Positions 60,577 through 64,000 of a stretch of DNA of 64,000 bases are shown here, piece by piece. A program made the position numbers and the translations under genes. The stretch is taken from NCBI GenBank assembly GCA_950295325.1, contig OX485806.1, positions 40,858,001-40,922,000 on the forward strand, written 5' to 3'. The notes under the pieces are model-generated. The model was not told the origin of the DNA. It made no database searches and worked only from the letters and a program-made list of their open reading frames with translations. Position 1 is the stretch's first letter. Every line of letters starts with the position of its first letter. This stretch comes from Polytrichum commune. Taxonomy: Eukaryota; Streptophyta; Polytrichopsida; Polytrichales; Polytrichaceae.

Positions 60577-60932
60577 GGGCCACTTCACACACAAGCCAAG
60601 GGGCCATGACCATACGATTATGAGGGCCCTTGATTCTCATTCAAAGGCCATACCATGGGTGCCATGAAATTGTAGTTGTTTAGTTGACATGGTCTGCAAG
60701 AAATTGCATCATGCTTATTGCTTGGAGGTGGACCTGGAGCAAATCTGGCAAATCATGAAACATTAATATCCATAGTCTGCCATGTAGAATTTTCTCATCC
60801 ATGAATATTTCTTTAGGCCCTTAGACCTTCACCTTCTAGATGACGTGAACTTGGATGGTCTTGGCCTTTTTGACCAATGAGAGATCTTAGAATGAATGGT
60901 CACATGCATGTAGTCCATGTGTGAAGTGGCCC
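60577..60932. mobile_element. Harbinger/Tourist-like MITE, complete (356 bp)
   Basis: It starts GGGCCACTTCACACACAAGC. The reverse complement of its end starts GGGCCACTTCACACATGGAC. Both sides are bordered by TTA (60574-60576, 60933-60935), the classic PIF/Harbinger 3-bp target duplication. Confidence 0.82.
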
Positions 60933-60935
60933 TTA

Positions 60936-63738
60936 CTAAAGGCCAATTAAGACTACCGTGACTAAGTACACCGGTCGGTCAAAAATCTCAGCCCGAGACA
61001 AGGTTAATTGATGCAATGGTTGGTATGGTAGACAAAATGAGAAAATGTTACATATTTTTTAAATGCATCAAGTTCCAATTCTTTGGAGGCCAAGTTTCTT
61101 GTATAAGGATTTGAGGTTGCCCAATAAACTTGACCTTTAAAGAACCCCCTAGCAAAAAGTGTTGTCATGTTGACAACCATTTTTATTTTTTATTTTTTAT
61201 TTTTCCATCCATATTGCTCCGTTTCTCTAAAATTCTTGACTAGTGCACTTCTTCACCGTAGCCTAAACTAACCCCTAGTGTAGTTCTCCCATTCATTGCT
61301 ACATGTATACTTTACCTTAATAGTATTGGGGCCTATAGGCCCATTCTCTAAGGGTCAAGGTGTTGATTCCTTCCATGTGCAATACCATTCTCCCTCGTGA
61401 ATGGACGATTACTAAGTAGAAGACATGGAGGACCTCCAAGGACTTAAAAAGATAGCAAAGGGTTGTTATATACACATGACAAAGGGCCATGAGGGAAAAT
61501 GATTTAGGAATGTTTGTGGTCATGGTGCTAGATGGTCCAAAGCCACAACCACGAGAAATCCCCAAATCAACTTTCCTAACAGCCTTTGGTCACATGACAC
61601 AATGTAAAGCAAACTTATATTGGAACATAGTGGTTTTTTTTATAAAAGATATTAGAAGTACAATTTTCTTAAAATAGGTGGAAGTAATTGGTATGTAGTA
61701 AAATTGGTATAGTCTTGTGTTGTTCCAGTCCTTTGCACATTTACAAATGACACATCATGTTAACAATGGTCCCCTAGCCATTCCAGAACGGTGGGGAATG
61801 GCGGGGTGACGTCCACCACTACTATGACCACCACATCTTCCATTGTATACAAACTAGACTCGTTAAAATCAATGCTATTAAAAATAGATTCAAAACATCT
61901 ATTTATTTATATTTTAGACCCAACATTGTAAACCACATGAACAATTGATAGACCAAATATACATTTGTTTTAACAAGAGTGTCACGTTGGTCTCTAGAAT
62001 CCAAAGCCTGCCTCAAACATGTGGTCAAGAACAATGTTGTTACAAACTGCAAAATATGATCTACTTTGGCCATATAAGATTCCAAGTGGACTTCTCTTGT
62101 GTGGAGAACAATATGAAGCTTCTCTTGAATGTAAACCTAGTTTTGACCACAACCTAATGTTTGGCCAACCACTACTTTAAGAATGGAAGTGCTTCCTCCC
62201 AATGGTCTTGGTGTATTGCCAACCACGTTGTAGACTCCTTTGGAATTCACAAGGCCCAATCTTTTTCCAAACCAATTTCACACTTAATAGTATTTTTGTG
62301 GATGAAGAAGTCATGCTTCCTTCTTTCATTGACCTCCTATAATAGGTCTATGACATAGTCCTAGCTTAGCCCCAAGTGCGTGATTTGGCATCCCCCTTTA
62401 CTATATATATATGTAAACTTTATAAAAATATCCGTGATTTAGTGATTCATAGCTTTTGGTTTGCATTAAAACCCATATGCCCCAATCTACCTCCGCTTTA
62501 CACTATATCCCACAACCAAGACTTTCAAAGAGTGATGTACATTTTTGTTACTCGTGATCTTGGAACATCGACTACAAGTGCTAGAAACCCTACATCATTT
62601 ATTTTCTCATGGTCCTTGGTCACGTATGCCAAAACAACCTTAACTCCAAGTAACATGGACGATGTAACCTAACACCGTCCGGTCAAACTTCAAATCTTAT
62701 TGAGTTATAATAAGTTTCCCATCATCCTAATAATAAGGTTGGAAGTTAGATTACACACACACACGTAAAAGCAACGGTCACCCAATGTAGAGAACATGGG
62801 TTTGAGAATTTGACCGAAGACCAAAGATGCCGAACCGGATTTGAGTGGCAAGGACATGCAAGACCCCAAGGCTAGGGCACTCTAAGCTCAATCAAATTGG
62901 GGCATTTTGATCAATGCCGGAGTGTGAGGTGTTTAAATAAGCCCATGCCTAATTGTGAGCGGTAATAAGTAGTGTATGGGAAGTTATAGTTGTGAATTGA
63001 ATGCCACACAAGCCGTTACAATTAAGGACGCGAAGTTATTGTTACCGCTCGGGTCAAGCCTTGACGATCGACTTTCTCTCGTATCAACGGTATCGATTTG
63101 ATGTCTTATCTTACATGCTTGGAGTTAAGGGTTTGTATTTCCACTAGCACTCGGGTTGACCCGTGTACGCTAACCCTACACTTAGGTGTATATAGGTCTC
63201 TATGTCTCGGGGTTGTTTTACACATGCGACTAATAAGTTAGTAGTGGTGAATGATTTAGGGTTTCTTGTGGTCATGGTCGGTGGTTCGAAGACCATGATC
63301 AAGATGAATGCACATCATTTTTATAAACCTTTGGTCACGGGGTATAGTGTTAAGCAGGTTTAGAGTGGGGCGTAGTGTTTTTTTGTAAGAAGCTTAAATG
63401 TTTTTTAAATGATGGAAACAAATATATAACAAAAAAATCAAGGTCTACTAAATTAGTCGTATTTGTTTCTTAACATGGTTAGAAAAATTGTTGGGGTTCT
63501 CTCACTGCAAAGTCCGGGTGACCACCAAACATTATCCATTTATGATAATATAGGATTGCAGGTCACTTTCTCATTTGTATTTTGACATGCTCACCCGTGA
63601 CCACTTTTGTGTTTGATGACCTTGTGTATAACGAAGCTTGACCATCACTCGTATGTCAGCCAATGAGAAATTGTAGGAAGCAGTGGTCATAGTCATTGGT
63701 CACCAATGTAACACATGCCCTAAGGGACTCGACTCTTA
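60936..63738. other. Intergenic, no gene recognised
   Basis: Contains the segments resembling 6.2-6.6 kb and 9.3 kb described elsewhere, a short (CA)n near 62752 and a (TA)n tract near 62403. The plus ORFs at 61945-62672 show no domain. Confidence 0.5.
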
Positions 63739-64000
63739 GGGCCACTCCACACATGAGACCGAGAGCCCATGACCATTACACTTCGAGCACTCTCATTGAT
63801 GGAAAAGGCTCCGTTGGTCCAAGTTTGCTTCACACTATGCTTGAGGGACCACCACCAGAGCATGTGAATGCAAGATGGATGTAAAGTCTACATGGATTCC
63901 TACATGGCATTGAATGGATCATGTTTGATGGTCACTCGGACTATTCTCAAAAACCACCTCTTGGAGGTATGCCTAACACAAAACCAGGAGACCATGGCAC
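63739..64000 (+). mobile_element. Harbinger/Tourist-like MITE, cut by window end
   Basis: After TTA (63736-63738) it starts GGGCCACTCCACACATGAGA and continues with GAGCCCATGACCATT, CTCTCATTGATGGAAAA and TTGAGGGACCA, aligning with the element in LRR intron 1. The right end is outside the window. Confidence 0.65.

Overview
The window is nuclear DNA from a land plant. It is AT-rich, gene-poor and full of repeats. It holds three spliced protein genes, one U6 snRNA gene, and many small non-autonomous transposons. Introns are GT-AG, proteins are plant-type (ascorbate oxidase, plant 40S S21, an LRR protein like Arabidopsis At1g15740), and telomere-type TTTAGGG tracts and a Stowaway-like MITE are present. 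The sequence does not fix the species. Large repeat-filled intergenic DNA and an S21 protein beginning MQNEEG suggest, weakly, a seed-free plant such as a fern, lycophyte or moss.

Layout. 1-16.4 kb: no recognisable gene; dispersed repeats, two CACTA-like MITEs, a 132-bp-arm hairpin and a GC-rich island. 16.4-20.35 kb: GC/CT-rich promoter-like start, a short uORF, tandemly repeated DNA, and an isolated HMG-box-like exon ending at 20249. 20370-29575 (+): a 15-exon gene for a 583-residue LRR protein with a putative N-myristoylation site; its introns carry several transposons. 30974-31073 (-): U6 snRNA. 33185-34091 (-): three-exon RPS21 (81 residues). 34.1-50 kb: repeats, decayed LINE fragments, a SINE with target-site duplications, a TIR element and a Stowaway-like MITE. 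50143-53657 (+): five-exon L-ascorbate oxidase (579 residues) with an internally duplicated promoter and a triplicated 3' end. 53.7-64 kb: repeats, including two Harbinger-like MITEs with TTA target duplications and a third cut by the window end.

The genes are unrelated housekeeping or metabolic genes and form no operon or cluster. The most unusual feature is a dispersed repeat whose head resembles 5S rRNA, including the internal Pol III promoter. Five copies lie between 20.6 and 33.7 kb, inside introns of the LRR and RPS21 genes. The exon models were built by eye from splice consensus and reading-frame continuity. They join into uninterrupted proteins of the expected family lengths, which is strong support. 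UTRs and transcription starts are inferred only.
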